64,000 nt of DNA, taken from Cocos nucifera (taxonomy: Eukaryota > Streptophyta > Magnoliopsida > Arecales > Arecaceae). Below, piece after piece: positions 45,425-57,830 of this stretch; position 1 is the stretch's first letter, and the number at the start of each line of letters is the position of its first letter. Location of the stretch: assembly GCA_006176705.1 (NCBI GenBank), contig QRFJ01000083.1, positions 3,097,585-3,161,584 on the forward strand, written 5' to 3'. The notes beneath the pieces are model-generated. The model did not search any database. It was not told the DNA's origin and saw only the letters and a program-made list of their open reading frames with translations. A program made the translations under genes and the position numbers.

Positions 45425-46394
45425 ACATTATAGTCACTGGTTCTTCTTTGTCTCACATTCTGTCCATCATCAATCTTTTGGGCAAATGATTTTCGATCAA
45501 GGATCTAGGAGCATTACACTTCTTCTTGGGCATTGAGTTGACTCCACATGATAAAGGTCTCATTCTAACACAATATAAGTTTATTGGAGAAATCTTGGAG
45601 CATTTTAAGATGCTCAATGCAAAAGGTGTTTCAACACTATTATCCACATCTAAAGTGCTTTCCCTAAACGATGACGCCAATCCAAAAGATGCTAAGGAAT
45701 ATCTATAAATCACCAGGACTCTGCAATATTTGAATGTCACTCGGTCGGACATATCCTTCCTGTCAATCGGTTGGCTTAGTTCATGCATCGTCCTTCTGTT
45801 AAACATTGGCAAGCTGCCAAAAGGGTATTACGCTACTTGAAGCACACCATACCTTATAGTTTGCATCTATGGCCGTCTTCATTATCGCAGCTTGTGGCCT
45901 ATTTAGATGCTGATTGGGCTGGTGATGTGGATACTCGCACCCTCACTTCTACATATATTATTTTTTATGACTCTAATCCTATCAGTTGTAGTTCTAAGAA
46001 GCAAAGGACAGTAGCACAATCATCTACCGAAGTTGGATATCGTGCCGTTGTTGTCGTTGTTGCAGAGCTTAATTAGATTGTTAATCTTTTTCGTGAACTT
46101 CATCTTTCTCTCTATAAAACTTCAACTATAATTTGTGCTAATGTTGGTGCCACATACCTCTGCAAAAATCTAGTTTTTTATAGCCACATGAAACATGTTG
46201 CCATAGATTTCTACTTTGTACGGGATCAGATTGAGAAGAAGCAAATAAAGATGAAACATATTCATTCTGCAGACCAGCTGGCCGATGCATTAACAAAGTC
46301 TCTGTCCAAGAAGTTGTTTGCTAAGATTGTTTCTAAGATCTATATTCATTCAGCACTATCGATCTTGCGGGGACATAAAGAAGATATGATTTTC

Positions 46395-46545
46395 TTATTT
46401 ATGTAAATCTGATATTATTTTTGGATCTTATTATATGGTTTCCTCATCTATGTAGATTTGATATTATTTTCTGATCTTATTATATGATTTTCTCATTTAT
46501 GCAGATTTGATATTATTTTCTGATCTTGTTATATTTCTTGATCTT
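46395..46545. repeat. Tandem repeat of about 62 bp, 2-3 copies
   Basis: The modules gatttgatattattttctga and tcttattatatgattttctc recur at about 46410, 46457 and 46505. The repeat lies just after the copia RNase H and may be part of its 3' untranslated region or LTR. Confidence 0.7.
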
Positions 46546-49500
46546 ATTTTAATTTTATTTTTTGATTATATTTTTTAATTTTTTAATATTTTTTAATTTT
46601 AATTATAATCTATATACTATATAAAATTTTTTGTATCAATAAAAATGATAAATTAAAAATTATTTTAAACTCTATACTTTAGAAGAACCCTCTAGGGTTG
46701 GAATCATGAATAGCTTTACGGCATGGACTAGCTGGCAAACAATCAAACCACTAGAAATACTAAAAGGAATATAGCCATGAAAATGGAAAAAAAAATTATT
46801 TTATTTTTTGAATTGAGAAAATGGTAAAATTATAGCTGAAAACGCATCACTGATTAGCAATTAATGTTTGTAATATGAGTTTCGGCGTACATGGCATTTT
46901 TTCTTATGATAATAAAGGATGAACTTGTCCTTGGCCCTTCGGATGATATGTTTTTCTTTTTCTTTTTTTTTCTTAAAGGACACAAACGAAGTTTAGCATC
47001 AGGAGGCTTAAACAATCACCCTAACCTTCATTTGGTACTATTGACAAATCTTAATTTTCAGATGAGCAATATTTAGGATGCCATGCAACAAATGTTTTGA
47101 GAGTCATATTTGCACGATAATTTTATAGAAAATATTTTTATTTTTAATAAATAGTTCACTCTTATTAATTTATTAATTTACTTTATTTTTGTGAAAATAG
47201 GTCTATGATGGCTGGACCATCTATGCTTCACATCCTTAAATGAATGCATTAGTTTATATTGTTTAACAACTTTGACGGGATCTATTCCTTTGAAGTCGGT
47301 ATGATTACTTGTTATGATATATATATAATGATAGTTATACTTAAGATGTGCTTATTTCATGATCAAAATTGAAATCGAAATAAAAATCGAAATGAATTGG
47401 AATCAGAATCGAAATAATTTAATCATCTAAAACATTTGGTTCGTGATCAAAATCGAAATCGAAATAAAAATTTAAATCAATAGAAAAGAGTGAGGATTGA
47501 GTTTTAGATAGATTGAGCCATTTCTATTCCATCCTGAAATCAAAATTAAAATGAAACTCCCCCAACCAAGCAGTTGAAATAAAAGTCATCCATTTTCATT
47601 CTAATTCTAAACCCTTACCCCTCCAACCAAGCATCCTTTATGGTGGTTAGGAATACTTAAACTCTTAAAAAATAATTAAAAAAAATTACAACATATAAGT
47701 TGATACATATGTAAAAATATTCTGAGGTAGCCATAAAATGGCAGACATGATTCCAGTGGACTAGGATATATCAATTTTTTTTTAAAAAAAATGGAACTGT
47801 CTCTATCAAAGTGAAAATAAATCAGGTTCTTGATCTCCAAAGTTTATATCGTCCATTAATATATTTTCAATATTCCTTACAAAATAAAGTGGATTTTTAT
47901 CTTTAAAGTTGAAGCCCGTTTATTCAACTTTAGGACCAAAAAAAAAAAAAAAACCAATCATCATTTTAAGGGAGGTAGCATCTAAATATTAAGAAGCCAG
48001 TAGGTTACATGCGCTTACCGATATTTTATGGTAGGGGTAGGATGAGTTAATTAGCAAAACAAAAATGTCAAACCACTTTGCTCAATATCCCATTGTATCG
48101 CCTAATTGTAACGTACTTGTTGACCATTAGATTTGGTCTCCATGACAATCTCATTCGTTGGATGCCGTAACTGTCGGATATTAAGTTCGAAGCGGTACAG
48201 AGTACATATATCTGTCCTTTTCGTGGGCGTACCGTGAAACACCGACCTTTCTAAGAAAAAAATTACAAAGCCATTCCTTTTGTTCTGCTCCTGATCGTGG
48301 AGCTCGGCGAGATTTCCACCAGACATTCATCCATCTCTCATGCAAAACACCATTCGTCGACAGCCATGAAGAATGGGACGCAGCATGGTCAACAAAGGTG
48401 CAGTACATGTTCCATTCTTTTTCCTAGTAATATATTACCCAATCATTTGTTGAGAAGGACCTACACAAGGTATTTTATATGATAGGATTATGTACGGATG
48501 CCCCCTAGTAGGCCCCCACCTAGCCCCTTGTGAATACAAATTAAATAAATATTAGCTCAAGTAGACCGCGGCTGGAGCCTTTGGGAGGCTACCATTCAAT
48601 CTCTAGTTAGAAACTTGCGCGAGATTGAATCATTACTTGATTCATTCATTAACTTCTGTCCCTGTCCCTCTGGCATTTTATATAAGTGGAAAAAAAATGG
48701 CCCATCTCCCCTTGGATGGCATCCTCAAAAATTCTTACCGGTGCTCGTCCTGTTCGATAATGCAACGTATTTTAATCGTCGAAGCCGACTTATTATTATT
48801 TTTTTTTTTTTAAAAAAAGCTAACGATGAACTCGCGTGCAGTCCCACGCCAGGGGCTATCTTGGGTAGGTTATATCATGGAAGTGCTTACCGTTCATGAA
48901 GTGACGAGTTTGGATGAAGCATTCTTCCAAGTATTGGTTCATTTTAGCCTTTTGTGGAGTTGGGTCGGCGAGCTTGGGTTCCCAGCCACCTAAACCTTTC
49001 ATGCGGTAAATCTATTTCAGAAATAAATGCTGTTGAATGAGATTAGTTCCATGTCAAATTATGGATGCAGTAATTAGTTGCTGCGGTCAGGAAGTCGGTT
49101 AATTTTGGTGTATATATATTTAAAAAAAATGAGGTTAAGCATTTCATTTGGCTAAATAGAGGCCACATCATCGTATAATTTTCATATATCTTGTTTCGAT
49201 GAAAATATTCTTCCCATCATTTGACAGCTATGCAACCAAGTTATAACTTGTAAAAACAATTTAAGGATAATAATAAATGGTCGATGTTTTTCTTGTTGCT
49301 TTTGCACTGATTACAATTTGCATGAATTGCTATAAATACTTTGGAAGTTAAGTGGATGGCTAATAGATAAAAATTAACCCATTATCATCTTCCCTATAGC
49401 TACGGCTTGGGCCATTGTTGGATATAGATTTCAAATCTTCCTTCCCCAAGGATTGGCATAAACAAAATAAAAACTCTGGAACCTCCCAAAACAATTAGAT

Positions 49501-49837
49501 TCAAGGCTCTAGTTTGGATCAGGTAAATAACCAATCGTCACTAGCCTCACTAATTTATCCATAACTAGTGGAGATCATGAAGATAGATCACATGGATCGA
49601 TGCTGAATTATTTTTAAGAAACATCATCGATCACATGAATGCTTGCTTGCGTTATACTAATTAACATGGTTGTTATAAGCAAGGCAAATCAGCTGGCAAT
49701 CGATATATTACCTGACAATAGAGGATTTATGGTGCTAGAGCACTCAATCACGAGGCCGGTAGTCTCCTTGTCAGGGTTGCTGCCATAATATATAGTTGCA
49801 GTCCGCTCTATAATGAAAGAGGAGTCAACTATATATA
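46546..49837. other. Gene-poor spacer
   Basis: AT-rich DNA with no recognisable gene, apart from a possible MITE at 47344-47637. PolyA and polyT runs lie near 46965, 47940 and 48800. Confidence 0.45.
47344..47637. mobile_element. Possible Tourist-like MITE, 294 bp
   Basis: The left end AGATGTGCTTATTTCATG and the reverse complement of the right end AGGATGCTTGGTTGGAG are related. TTA flanks both sides (47341-47343 and 47638-47640). The interior is a degenerate aaatcgaaat repeat. The terminal match is weak, so this is tentative. Confidence 0.4.
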
Positions 49838-50040
49838 TTACCATAATTCCAAGCATGGCAAGGAGTGGTTGGGGCTTGAAAAAGGTCTCTGGGCCAACAC
49901 TCTATTGACACTTGGCCATTTGATTGCTTTATCCTTCAAAATCGTAACCATCGCATGACTTACAAAATGACAAAATGGTTGCACAAATTTTCTTAAACCA
50001 ATAATAAATGTAGATGGCAAAGATGCAAAGAATGGTAAAA
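49838..50040 (-). repeat. Unclassified dispersed repeat, copy 1
   Basis: On the minus strand this shares with 54686-54950 the stretch around ttttgtaagtcrtgcgatrg and the later aagtrttgacagagtgttg-like segment. Related translations (FII.LRK.VQ.F...) are visible in both, but no protein family was recognised. Confidence 0.6.
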
Positions 50041-50904
50041 AAATAGAGAATTTGAATAGAATTTAGCAAGTTAAGCAGGAACTATTTCGTACAGATTCAG
50101 AACATTATAGACGAACATATGGGGTGGAAATCGAAGTCTGAACTAGAGAAACTCCTCATAGATGGCGATATAACCATCCGATGGACAAGTCACTCGATCA
50201 TCTTGGTTTAGGGCTAAGAATTGATATTGGCTCGAGATCCGATATCGATTCTTCAAATGTCGAACATCAACCCCGGATACTTCGGACCTCTCATGTAGCA
50301 GACTCGAGTGATTCTTGATGACCAGACCATGTGATCCTCGAGAATCTAATTGATCCCACCAAGAAGAAGTTAACTCCTCAAATGCTACCTGAGGAACTTC
50401 CTTGGCTCTTTCTTGGGAGGGCGGAGAGCTTGAGAACCTTCATCTCTTATAAGGTTCACACCCCAGACTAATTCCTAGAAGAAAAAATTGTAGGAATTGA
50501 CCGAACAAATCAAAGAAAGTTTAGAAAAAAAGGAGAAGATAAACTCTAAGGAATCTATGTGCTACCTAGACTGAGAAGAGAAGGAAAAGAAAAGAAAAAT
50601 GACCTTAAAATCTTGGATGATTGAAGAAGAACACAATAAAAAAGACTCCTCATATCAACTGTAAGTCAGAGAAGCTCCCTCTAACTAGAAGAATAATAAG
50701 GTGATGATAAGAAAGAAAACAAGACCTCCGGAGGAGTAGATCTATCAACAGATCGAATTTGGGTCGGAACCTAGATATCCAGATTCGAACCTAATTTTAG
50801 TTATTGGTATCGGATCCGAACTCGAATACTCGACGTGTTTGATCTTGAAGTACCAAATCTGGACCCTAATGAATCCCGCGTATCCGGATCCGATTCTGGG
50901 ATTC
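50041..50904. other. Spacer, no gene seen
   Basis: Purine-rich, degenerate DNA. No open frame has recognisable protein character. Confidence 0.4.
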
Positions 50905-51530
50905 AAAACTGAGAGAGAGAGATTGAGAGAGAGAGACAAAACTAAGAAAGGGAGAGATCGAGAGGGAGAGACGAAGCATTCGATCGCTTGCCGGCCACCG
51001 GCGAGCGAGATCTAGAGAGGGAGAGGATCCGATTGTTGGTGAGGGAGATTGAGAGAGGAAGACCGAGAGTCGAAAAGAGGGAGAGAAGGAGCGGGTCCTA
51101 TTGCTCACCGACTGTCGGTGAGCGAGATCGAGAGAGGGAGGGAGGGGGTTCGACAAGTTGGTGAGAGATCGAAAGAGAGAGGGAGGGGGTCTGGCGAGAG
51201 ATCGAGAGAGATGGAGAGAGAGAGGGAGGGAGGGGGTCCGATGAGAGATCGAGAGAGGAAGAGAGAAGGAGGAAGGGGGTTTGGCGAGAGATCGAGAGAG
51301 AGGGAGGGAGGGGGTTCGAATGCGGCCTGCCGGCAAGGAGGGGAGGAAGAGGCAGGGACGAACTGAGAGAGGGAGAGACCGAGACTGAGAGAGGGAGAGA
51401 GGGGAGGAGGCATGAGCAAGTTTGAGATCCGGTAGTGGCCCACCGATGGGGAGGAGGGGAGGGAGAGGCACCATCGGCGGTCTAGAGATAGAGGGAGAAA
51501 GGAAGACAGGGAGAAAGATTTTTAAAAATA
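50905..51530. repeat. Long (GA)n-rich low-complexity tract
   Basis: Over 600 bp of gagagagag-, gagatcgagagagggaggga- and gggggtccg-type modules, roughly 60-75 bp apart in the middle. All overlapping open frames (Leu/Ser/Pro-rich on minus, Arg/Glu/Gly-rich on plus) are by-products of this composition. Confidence 0.85.
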
Positions 51531-51929
51531 GATTCAAATTTTAATATTTTATATATAATATTATTATATTATATTATATATAATTTGATTCTTGAGTTTG
51601 GATACTAAATATTCAGACCCTATCCATTTATATCATTGTTTATCGGGTCCGAATCTAGGTTTGGATAAATGGGTCCAATACTAGTACCAGACCCAGACTT
51701 GTTGGATAAATACCCACGGGTCACGGGTTTGGACCTGATCCATTGACAACTCTAAGGAGGAGAAGTCATTATATAGATATCTTGAATGATCACGATTAAT
51801 CCTCTAGTTCACATCATTCTTGAAGATATTGACACGTGGCAGAGATCCTTGTCGATGAGTTCCACGGTCATTCAAAGCACCATCCGTTGAAAATCAAGTA
51901 GGGCATGTAGCATGCAATTCGAAATTTTT

Positions 51930-54420
51930 TCAAATATTTACAGCAGCAAAAGATAAAATTAATCAAACATTAATTTTATGATATACATTGATTAAATTAA
52001 TTATTCTATTAGGATCTAGACATATTAATATATAATTTAAAATTTAAATGGGATCCATCAGTAAATCGTATTCGCTGACCGATTCGAGTTCAAAACTCGA
52101 TATCTGTGTGCGGATAGCTGATCTATATGATCTAAATCCATCGAAAGAAATTATAATGTCGCATTGTAGACATATACTTATTCAGCCTCTACGGATGGTC
52201 CACATGGAGCTTTTGATCCTGATCAGCTCCACCATAGTGCTAGCTCATCGTCGGAGCCTTCGACGGTTGATCTCGATCGATCTAATTAATTATCTTCTTT
52301 TTGATCTCCTGGATACTCCAAAAAATAAGAACATGTGCTTTGAAGGATGATGAAGTGGTCTTTTAAATTTGGTGGCGATCCGATGCTCACAGAACTTGAT
52401 CTCTCTGCCCGAACCTAGAGTCCCAACTCTAGGATTTTTGCATTCACCAGAAATTCTGATGCCCGAAAACTCTCTCACACCCTTTCTCGGATGAATTTTT
52501 CCATGATACAAATTTTCACGGATAGAGGAGACTCTCTCCTACAGGTCGCCTACATTCAAAATAATTTTAAATTGATGAGTAAAAAAAAACAAAATTCAAA
52601 ATTGGCATGAGAGAAAGCATGGGCACAAAAGTGCTATTCTCTCTCTCTAGACTTTTCTCTCACCCAAGGTAAGTGCGCCCCACTAGATTTCTCTCTCTAA
52701 GAAACCTTCCCATGCCCCTCTCTGATCGTTCATGTAAAACCATGGATGCCCAGATGAAAAATATTTTTAAATGGGCGACCATAGTGTACATTACACGTGG
52801 ATAGGATAAGTGGTTTAAACTTGAATTCAAAATTCAAGTTTGATTCTTATCCACCTCCAACGCCTACCAGAAGTGGGTAATGCATAGAAGGACTCTCTTC
52901 TGTGCACCCACACTGAAAAGCACATCAAAATGTGTGACAAAAACAAAATGGGGTGTGGAGAGATGAATGGATAAAGATGGGAAGTTAGAGAGTTAACCAA
53001 CAGTTTTGAATTCAAAATTCAAAACCAATATCAACTTGATCCAACTCTTGGATTAGGTCAAAAGCTAAAGAAGAGGGCGACAACTTCAGATATTAGCATG
53101 GAGAAAAGTCACGCACATCCCATAATGTGCGTGAGGAAAGGAAAGGTCAAAATAGGGTGGCGTAGGGAGAAAGTTTAAATTCAAACTTACTTTGAATTTT
53201 CCAAATTGATTTTAGCCAAACCAAAATTTCAGGATCCAATTAGATCAGATTAAATCTAACCAAATTAGATTTAACCCAACTCAATAAAATTTTAATTAAA
53301 TTAAAAATTAATTAGGTCCAGCTTCTGATCAAATCAGGATCAAATCTCTCGTAGTGATTAGGTCATCTTATGACCTAATCGGATCAAATCCAATCGAATC
53401 CAATTCGATCGAACTTAATCAAATCCTCATCACTCAATCAAATTAAGCTAATAAGTAATCAAATTACTAATTAATCCTCTAATAATCATAGAGTCCCAAT
53501 CGAATGGATGTTCGGACAATAAAGTTCCATCAACATGAAACTTCTAAAGAGTCTCAAATCAGTGGGACTCTTGAATTTAGTATCCCAAATGAATAGAACC
53601 GCGATCATAGAGTGTCAGATTAATGAGACTCTTGATTAGAGAGTTTCAGAAGAGTAGAATTCAGAATTTCAATCTAGTGAAACTTTTGATCACAGAGTCT
53701 TAGTCCAGTGGGACTCTTGACCATAGTGTCCTAGGTCATCAAGACATATGATCAGCCATCAGATCAGGTAGAAACTTCTTATATGTATGATCTCATAGAT
53801 TTAAATTCTAAGTCGGTAGCATAAGAACTAATTTTTTATACCAATCGATATGACCATCCAGTAATGATACCCGATGTCAGGATAGGTCGAAAAGTCGCAA
53901 TACAATAATGATGAACCTGTGGCATATGGTTATCGTATAATTTATCGTCTTAACCTCGATGCTCAAAGGATGATCTAGGATTTACTGTCAATACTAAAAT
54001 TCATCCATAGTATATTTCAAAATTTAGTATCCATCAATTGGATCATCCTGATCGAGGGTTTGCTAAATTAAAATACAGTGATGCACTTGCTCCAACACTT
54101 GGAGGAATCAATTCTATCTTGACTCACACACCGACTTCATAAATATTTGACTGCACCAAGTAGCCTTCCATCATTGAATTAGAAATTTAGATAGTCTGGT
54201 ACCTAAGTACAGTGAGTTGCTTGTAAGTCATCATGGTAATCTCAAGTCTAAGGGACACTTATACCCATATCCTTCGCGAGCAATTCTTGATAGTAGAGAG
54301 CTCCACGGTTGGATCATGTTCAATAAAATATATTCCTACACTTTACCTGCATGCCATAACAGTATCTCCATATTTCTTGATTAAGAGAACAACCAACACT
54401 TATGATACAAAATAACCTAT
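51930..54420 (-). repeat. Probable LTR or leader of an unassigned retrotransposon
   Basis: Noncoding, with long A/T-rich ctaatttggttagatttaatc-type degenerate repeats (53220-53460) and an internal tandem array (53540-53740). No reading frame with retrotransposon motifs was found. The texture resembles long LTRs of plant copia elements, but no terminal TG/CA pair or target duplication was identified, so the assignment and orientation are weak. Confidence 0.3.
53540..53740. repeat. Degenerate tandem repeat of about 35-40 bp
   Basis: The motif agagtctyagtccagtgggactcttga recurs, with changes, at about 53552, 53607, 53640, 53690 and 53720. Each copy contains the small dyad AGAGTC...GACTCT. Confidence 0.7.
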
Positions 54421-54685
54421 ACTCGACATGTTGTTGTCCTGGATAACAATGAATCATTTAGTTATGAATTGATTTTAAGGATTAAATGACAAATCCTCTT
54501 TTGTCGAGTTTAAATGGTCCTAAGAACTTAATCACATGAGAGTTCATTATAGGAAGATGCACAAGAATGATGAAATATTAAAATAATAATTTTATTTATT
54601 TATAATAATTTAAGTATAATTATATTTAGCTCAATCTTTTACAATCTAGATGATTGACTTTAGGATACATTTTTCAATACCACCA

Positions 54686-54950
54686 CTATGATCTCACCAT
54701 GTAAGATAGATCGATGAAAAAAAATCTCTGGGGCAACACTCTGTCAATACTTGGCTGCTTGCGAGGCACATGAGGATGATCACTAGGATTGCTTAATCTT
54801 TTGAAATCATTATAAAATGTTGCTTCGTATAGTTCACAATCATAGCTATCGCACGACTTACAAAATGATAAAAATAGTTGTACGCACTTTCTCAAGGCAA
54901 TAATAAATGCAAATGGTGGAAAGAATGCATAATTCTGAAGTGTTCCCTTC
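54686..54950 (-). repeat. Unclassified dispersed repeat, copy 2
   Basis: A longer relative of 49838-50040, with an additional 55-bp segment in the middle (atacgaagcaacattttata region). It is open on the minus strand for 88 codons, but with no known domain. Confidence 0.6.
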
Positions 54951-55838
54951 ACAAATCTCTTCAGACCTATTCAGCCTCAAGAGTATGGGGCAAATAATTG
55001 GGATAATTACTTATGATTTCATGCTCGAAGGAAATCTGACTACTCTATCTGGTTGAGGAGCAACAATCGTCTACATTCATAGATTTATTTAGCAAGTGAT
55101 GTGATTACGTATAGATTGACTATATCGAGATACACTAGTTATCTTACTTGGATATAGATCAAGTATCCATGAAAGCCGAATATTTACAAAAATCTAATAA
55201 TCTACAATCCAAAAGGTTAGGGATCAGAATAGTTATTAGTGCACAACATAGGTACTAATTATCCATAACCAAAAGATCATGGGCCAGAGTAACTACTTTA
55301 CTAAAGTCCACGATAGGCTCAATAACTCCTATGTTTTGATATTCGAACGAACGGATGGAGGTTAATAAACTTCACCCTCATAAAAGAGCAAGAAAGAAGG
55401 GGACTTGGGTAAGCTTTTTCTTTAATATATTTGAGCTCTTGCTTTTTGTGGTTTCTTCTACTATTCTCTTAACTTTGACTGACTTTGGTATTGGAGGATC
55501 CTCGCTAGACTACTTCTGACAAATGCCTTTATTTTTTAGATTCATTTTTTATCGCATCAAGATGCACTTATTTATTCTCGGATCGAAGAACTTGTCGTAG
55601 TTAGGCAGATAGATGGAGAGACTTGCTAATTTTTTATCCAATCGATGCATTCGGACACACCTAACCATGAATGATGGAATGAATTTGGTTCAAGTTTCCT
55701 ACCATCTTCTGAATTTGGTTAGAGATCTTATGTGAAAATAGGAACAAAATTTATAAAAATATTTTACTAGATATTTACATCATATCCCCTTTTGAAAACA
55801 AAATAAAATTTATATACAAGCAATGCTTTTTAGTTATG
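54951..55838. other. Spacer, no gene seen
   Basis: AT-rich, no recognisable gene. It contains the left target site of the 55844 element (ctatc, 55839-55843). Confidence 0.45.
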
Positions 55839-55843
55839 CTATC

Positions 55844-56983
55844 TGTTGGGGATAAACCCCGCTCCTACCGAAGTCCAGTTCGATGCCCTGCTTGATGCAG
55901 CTAGTAGCCGCGGAAGAGCTTCAATGGGCGGGTCCGGGCTGAACCCCTTCAGCCGATCGAACTCCTCAGCGGTCGAGCCCCTTCGGACTCCCAGCGTCCA
56001 AACCAAACCCCTTCAACTCCTCAGCGGCTGAGCTCCTTGGACTCCCAGCAGTCGGGCTTTAGCCGAACCCCTCGGCGGTCGAACTTCAGTCGAACTCCCG
56101 CGAGGGCCGAATTTCCTCCGAGCTTCCCCTTCGATCGGACTTTTTCAGGAGCCGGACTCCTCCCAGACATCCCTTTTGACCGGCCGAGCTCCTTCTAACC
56201 CCTTCAGCCGGCCGAATTGCTTAGCGGTCGAGCTCCTTGAACTCCAAGTGGTCGAACTTTAATGGAATTCCCCAACGCCCGAACTCCTCAGCGGTCGAAC
56301 TCCTCAAGCAGTCGTCCCTTCAGTTGGTCGAGCTCCCTCGGACTTCCAGCGGCTGAACTCCTCAGCAGTCATCCTTCGATCAGACTTCTCACCGATCGAG
56401 CTCCTGCCAAACTCCCCAGCGATGGAGCCTTAGCCGTGTGCCTCCAGCCAGACGCCTACAGGAGTCGAACTCCTTCCGAGCTTCCTCTTTAGGAGTCCGA
56501 ACTCCTCCGAAATGAGCTCACGTCGAAGACCTTCAACTCTTCATTCGGCTCCGAGCAGCTCAGTATCGAGACAGCTACAGCCATCACCATCAGTCTGCCA
56601 TCAATGACAGCGACCCGCTATCAGACGGCGATGGCTACCATCAATTCACTGCAGACGGCACCTTTTCATCAGACTGACTCCGCCGGACCTCGAGCGGCCC
56701 GCCAGCACGCGGCTGCTATTGTCACCATCAAGCTCCGCTATAAAAAGGACCCTCCAGATACACTAAATCTAATCTCTCTAATCTTTCCTTCATCTCTAAG
56801 CTCTACGAAAGTCATTCTCGAGCACTCCATTCCTATTGGTCGGAGCTGACTTGATCGTCGGAGAGTCCTACCGAAGCCACCCCCACCGACTTCGGACGAA
56901 ACTTTATTTTGCAGGTCTCCAACGGCGACCTCATCGGCCTCCACTCCAGTGAATTTCAGCGACAACCAGTTTCTGCGTCAATA
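55844..56983 (+). repeat. 5' LTR of the gypsy derivative
   Basis: Starts TGTTGGGGATAAACCCCGCT, ends TTTCTGCGTCAATA (CAACA with one change). It is 1140 bp. Next to the 3' LTR it differs by scattered, mostly C/T or G/A changes. Confidence 0.92.
56739..56746 (+). promoter_or_regulatory. LTR TATA box
   Basis: TATAAAAA in CTCCGCTATAAAAAGGAC, 245 bp before the LTR end, followed by CCTCCAGATAC. Confidence 0.7.
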
Positions 56984-56985
56984 GA

Positions 56986-57003
56986 TTGGCGCTAGAGGAA
57001 GGG
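56986..57003 (+). other. Primer binding site region
   Basis: TTGGCGCTAGAGGAAGGG two bases inside the LTR, the counterpart of the 16220-16240 site. The complementary tRNA was not identified. Confidence 0.55.
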
Positions 57004-57108
57004 CCGAACCTCCGAGGTTCCCTTATTCTTAAAGGAGTGCTCGACGATGATTTCTCTCTCTCCGGAGATCCCTCTTCTTCCTCACTAAAGTTCTTCCTCG
57101 AATAAAAA

Positions 57109-57222
57109 ATGCCTCCGGGAGAGAGCTTCGACTCGACGATCGGCGTCGCGCCAGGTCCATCTGCTTCCGTTGCAGCCCCGGCAACCCAGGCTCCATCCGA
57201 AGCCACCGCAGATGTAGAGTAG
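57109..57222 (+). pseudogene. gag start remnant of the derivative
   Basis: An ATG at 57109 opens MPPGESFDSTIGVAPGPSAS and runs 37 codons to a TAG at 57220-57222. The next codons still read FNLLVEL, matching VVDMEQFNLLVQ in the 16132 gag, so the stop replaced a Gln/Glu-type codon in a once longer frame. Confidence 0.65.
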
Positions 57223-57378
57223 TTCAACCTACTGGTCGAGCTCGCAGCTCCGTCGAGATGATGCAGGCCATGCGACAACCTCTGGCGGAGACTTTGTCAG
57301 CAAATCCGCCATGAGGATGCGAGGAGCCGGCCTTAAGAAAGAGCATCTGGGCATACCAATTATCCTTAGGAAAGAGAA

Positions 57379-57828
57379 ATGGAGAGCAGAAGTTCTCCCA
57401 CAGAAGATTTCATAAGAAGGTCGGAACAAAGTTCGGTGGAAGCGAAGGCGAACTCCCCCTCGAAGCTCATCATCGGAATGAAGTTCGGCTCAAGTGAGGC
57501 CAAACTCCCCCCTCGAGTATGTCATCAACTAACTCCCTACAAAGAATTCACAAGAGGCAGAGTGAAGTTTGGACAAGGAAAGTTGAGCTCCCCCTCGAGC
57601 TCGTCGTCAAAGAAGTCCGGACAAAGAAGCAGGAAGTTCTTCAATTCGGCACAAGGAAAGTCGAGCTCCCCCTCGAGCTCGTCGATAATGAAGTCTAGAC
57701 AAAGAAGCAGGAAGTTCTCCAGTTTGGTGCGAGGAAAGCCGAGCTCCCCCTCGAGCTCATCATCAAGAAAGTCCGGACAAAGAAGCAGGAAGTTCTCCAG
57801 TTCGACGCAAGAAAAGTCGAGCTCATAA
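57379..57828 (+). other. 149-codon open frame with three 26-residue Ser/Lys/Arg repeats
   Basis: Inside the non-autonomous element. From 57585 a 78-bp unit (exactly 26 codons) is repeated three times and partly a fourth, giving GKSSSPSSSS then KKSGQRSRKF in each copy. Because the unit is a multiple of three, the frame stays open. Another frame and the minus strand are also partly open, so coding is not established. No known domain was recognised, and the sequence does not match the gag of the 8204-17398 element at this place. Confidence 0.4.
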
Positions 57829-57830
57829 AA
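57585..57830 (+). repeat. 78-bp tandem repeat, about 3 copies
   Basis: Units begin gagctccccctcgagctcgt at 57585, about 57663 and about 57741. Each contains AAAGAAGCAGGAAGTTCT. The copies differ by a few substitutions. Confidence 0.88.

Larger units (their letters stand above)
43719..46405 (+). pseudogene. Ty1/copia RT-RNase H fragment, split by a solo LTR
   Basis: Left part (43719-44038): ILSLVVTFRW, PLHQVDVNNAFLQ, LHKFIYSVRQAPRAWYNEL and, at the end, LIYVDDI. The right part (45425-46405) resumes in the next codons with a post-YVDD copia segment (SIKDLGALHFFLGIEL). RNase H follows (LDADWAGDVDTRT, SSKKQRTVAQSSTE, then HVAIDFYFVRDQIEKKQ and SADQLADALTKSLSKK). It ends near SILRGH (about 46355). 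Stops occur near 45707, 45780 and 46073. Integrase and gag are not present to the left, where the CACTA relic abuts. Confidence 0.85.

Noticed and set aside
50866..51537. 223-codon Leu/Ser/Pro-rich frame
   Set aside because: Reads through a (GA)n-type tract; low complexity only.
51930..54420. Firm assignment to a copia LTR
   Set aside because: No TG/CA termini, primer site or coding region found; kept only as a low-confidence repeat.
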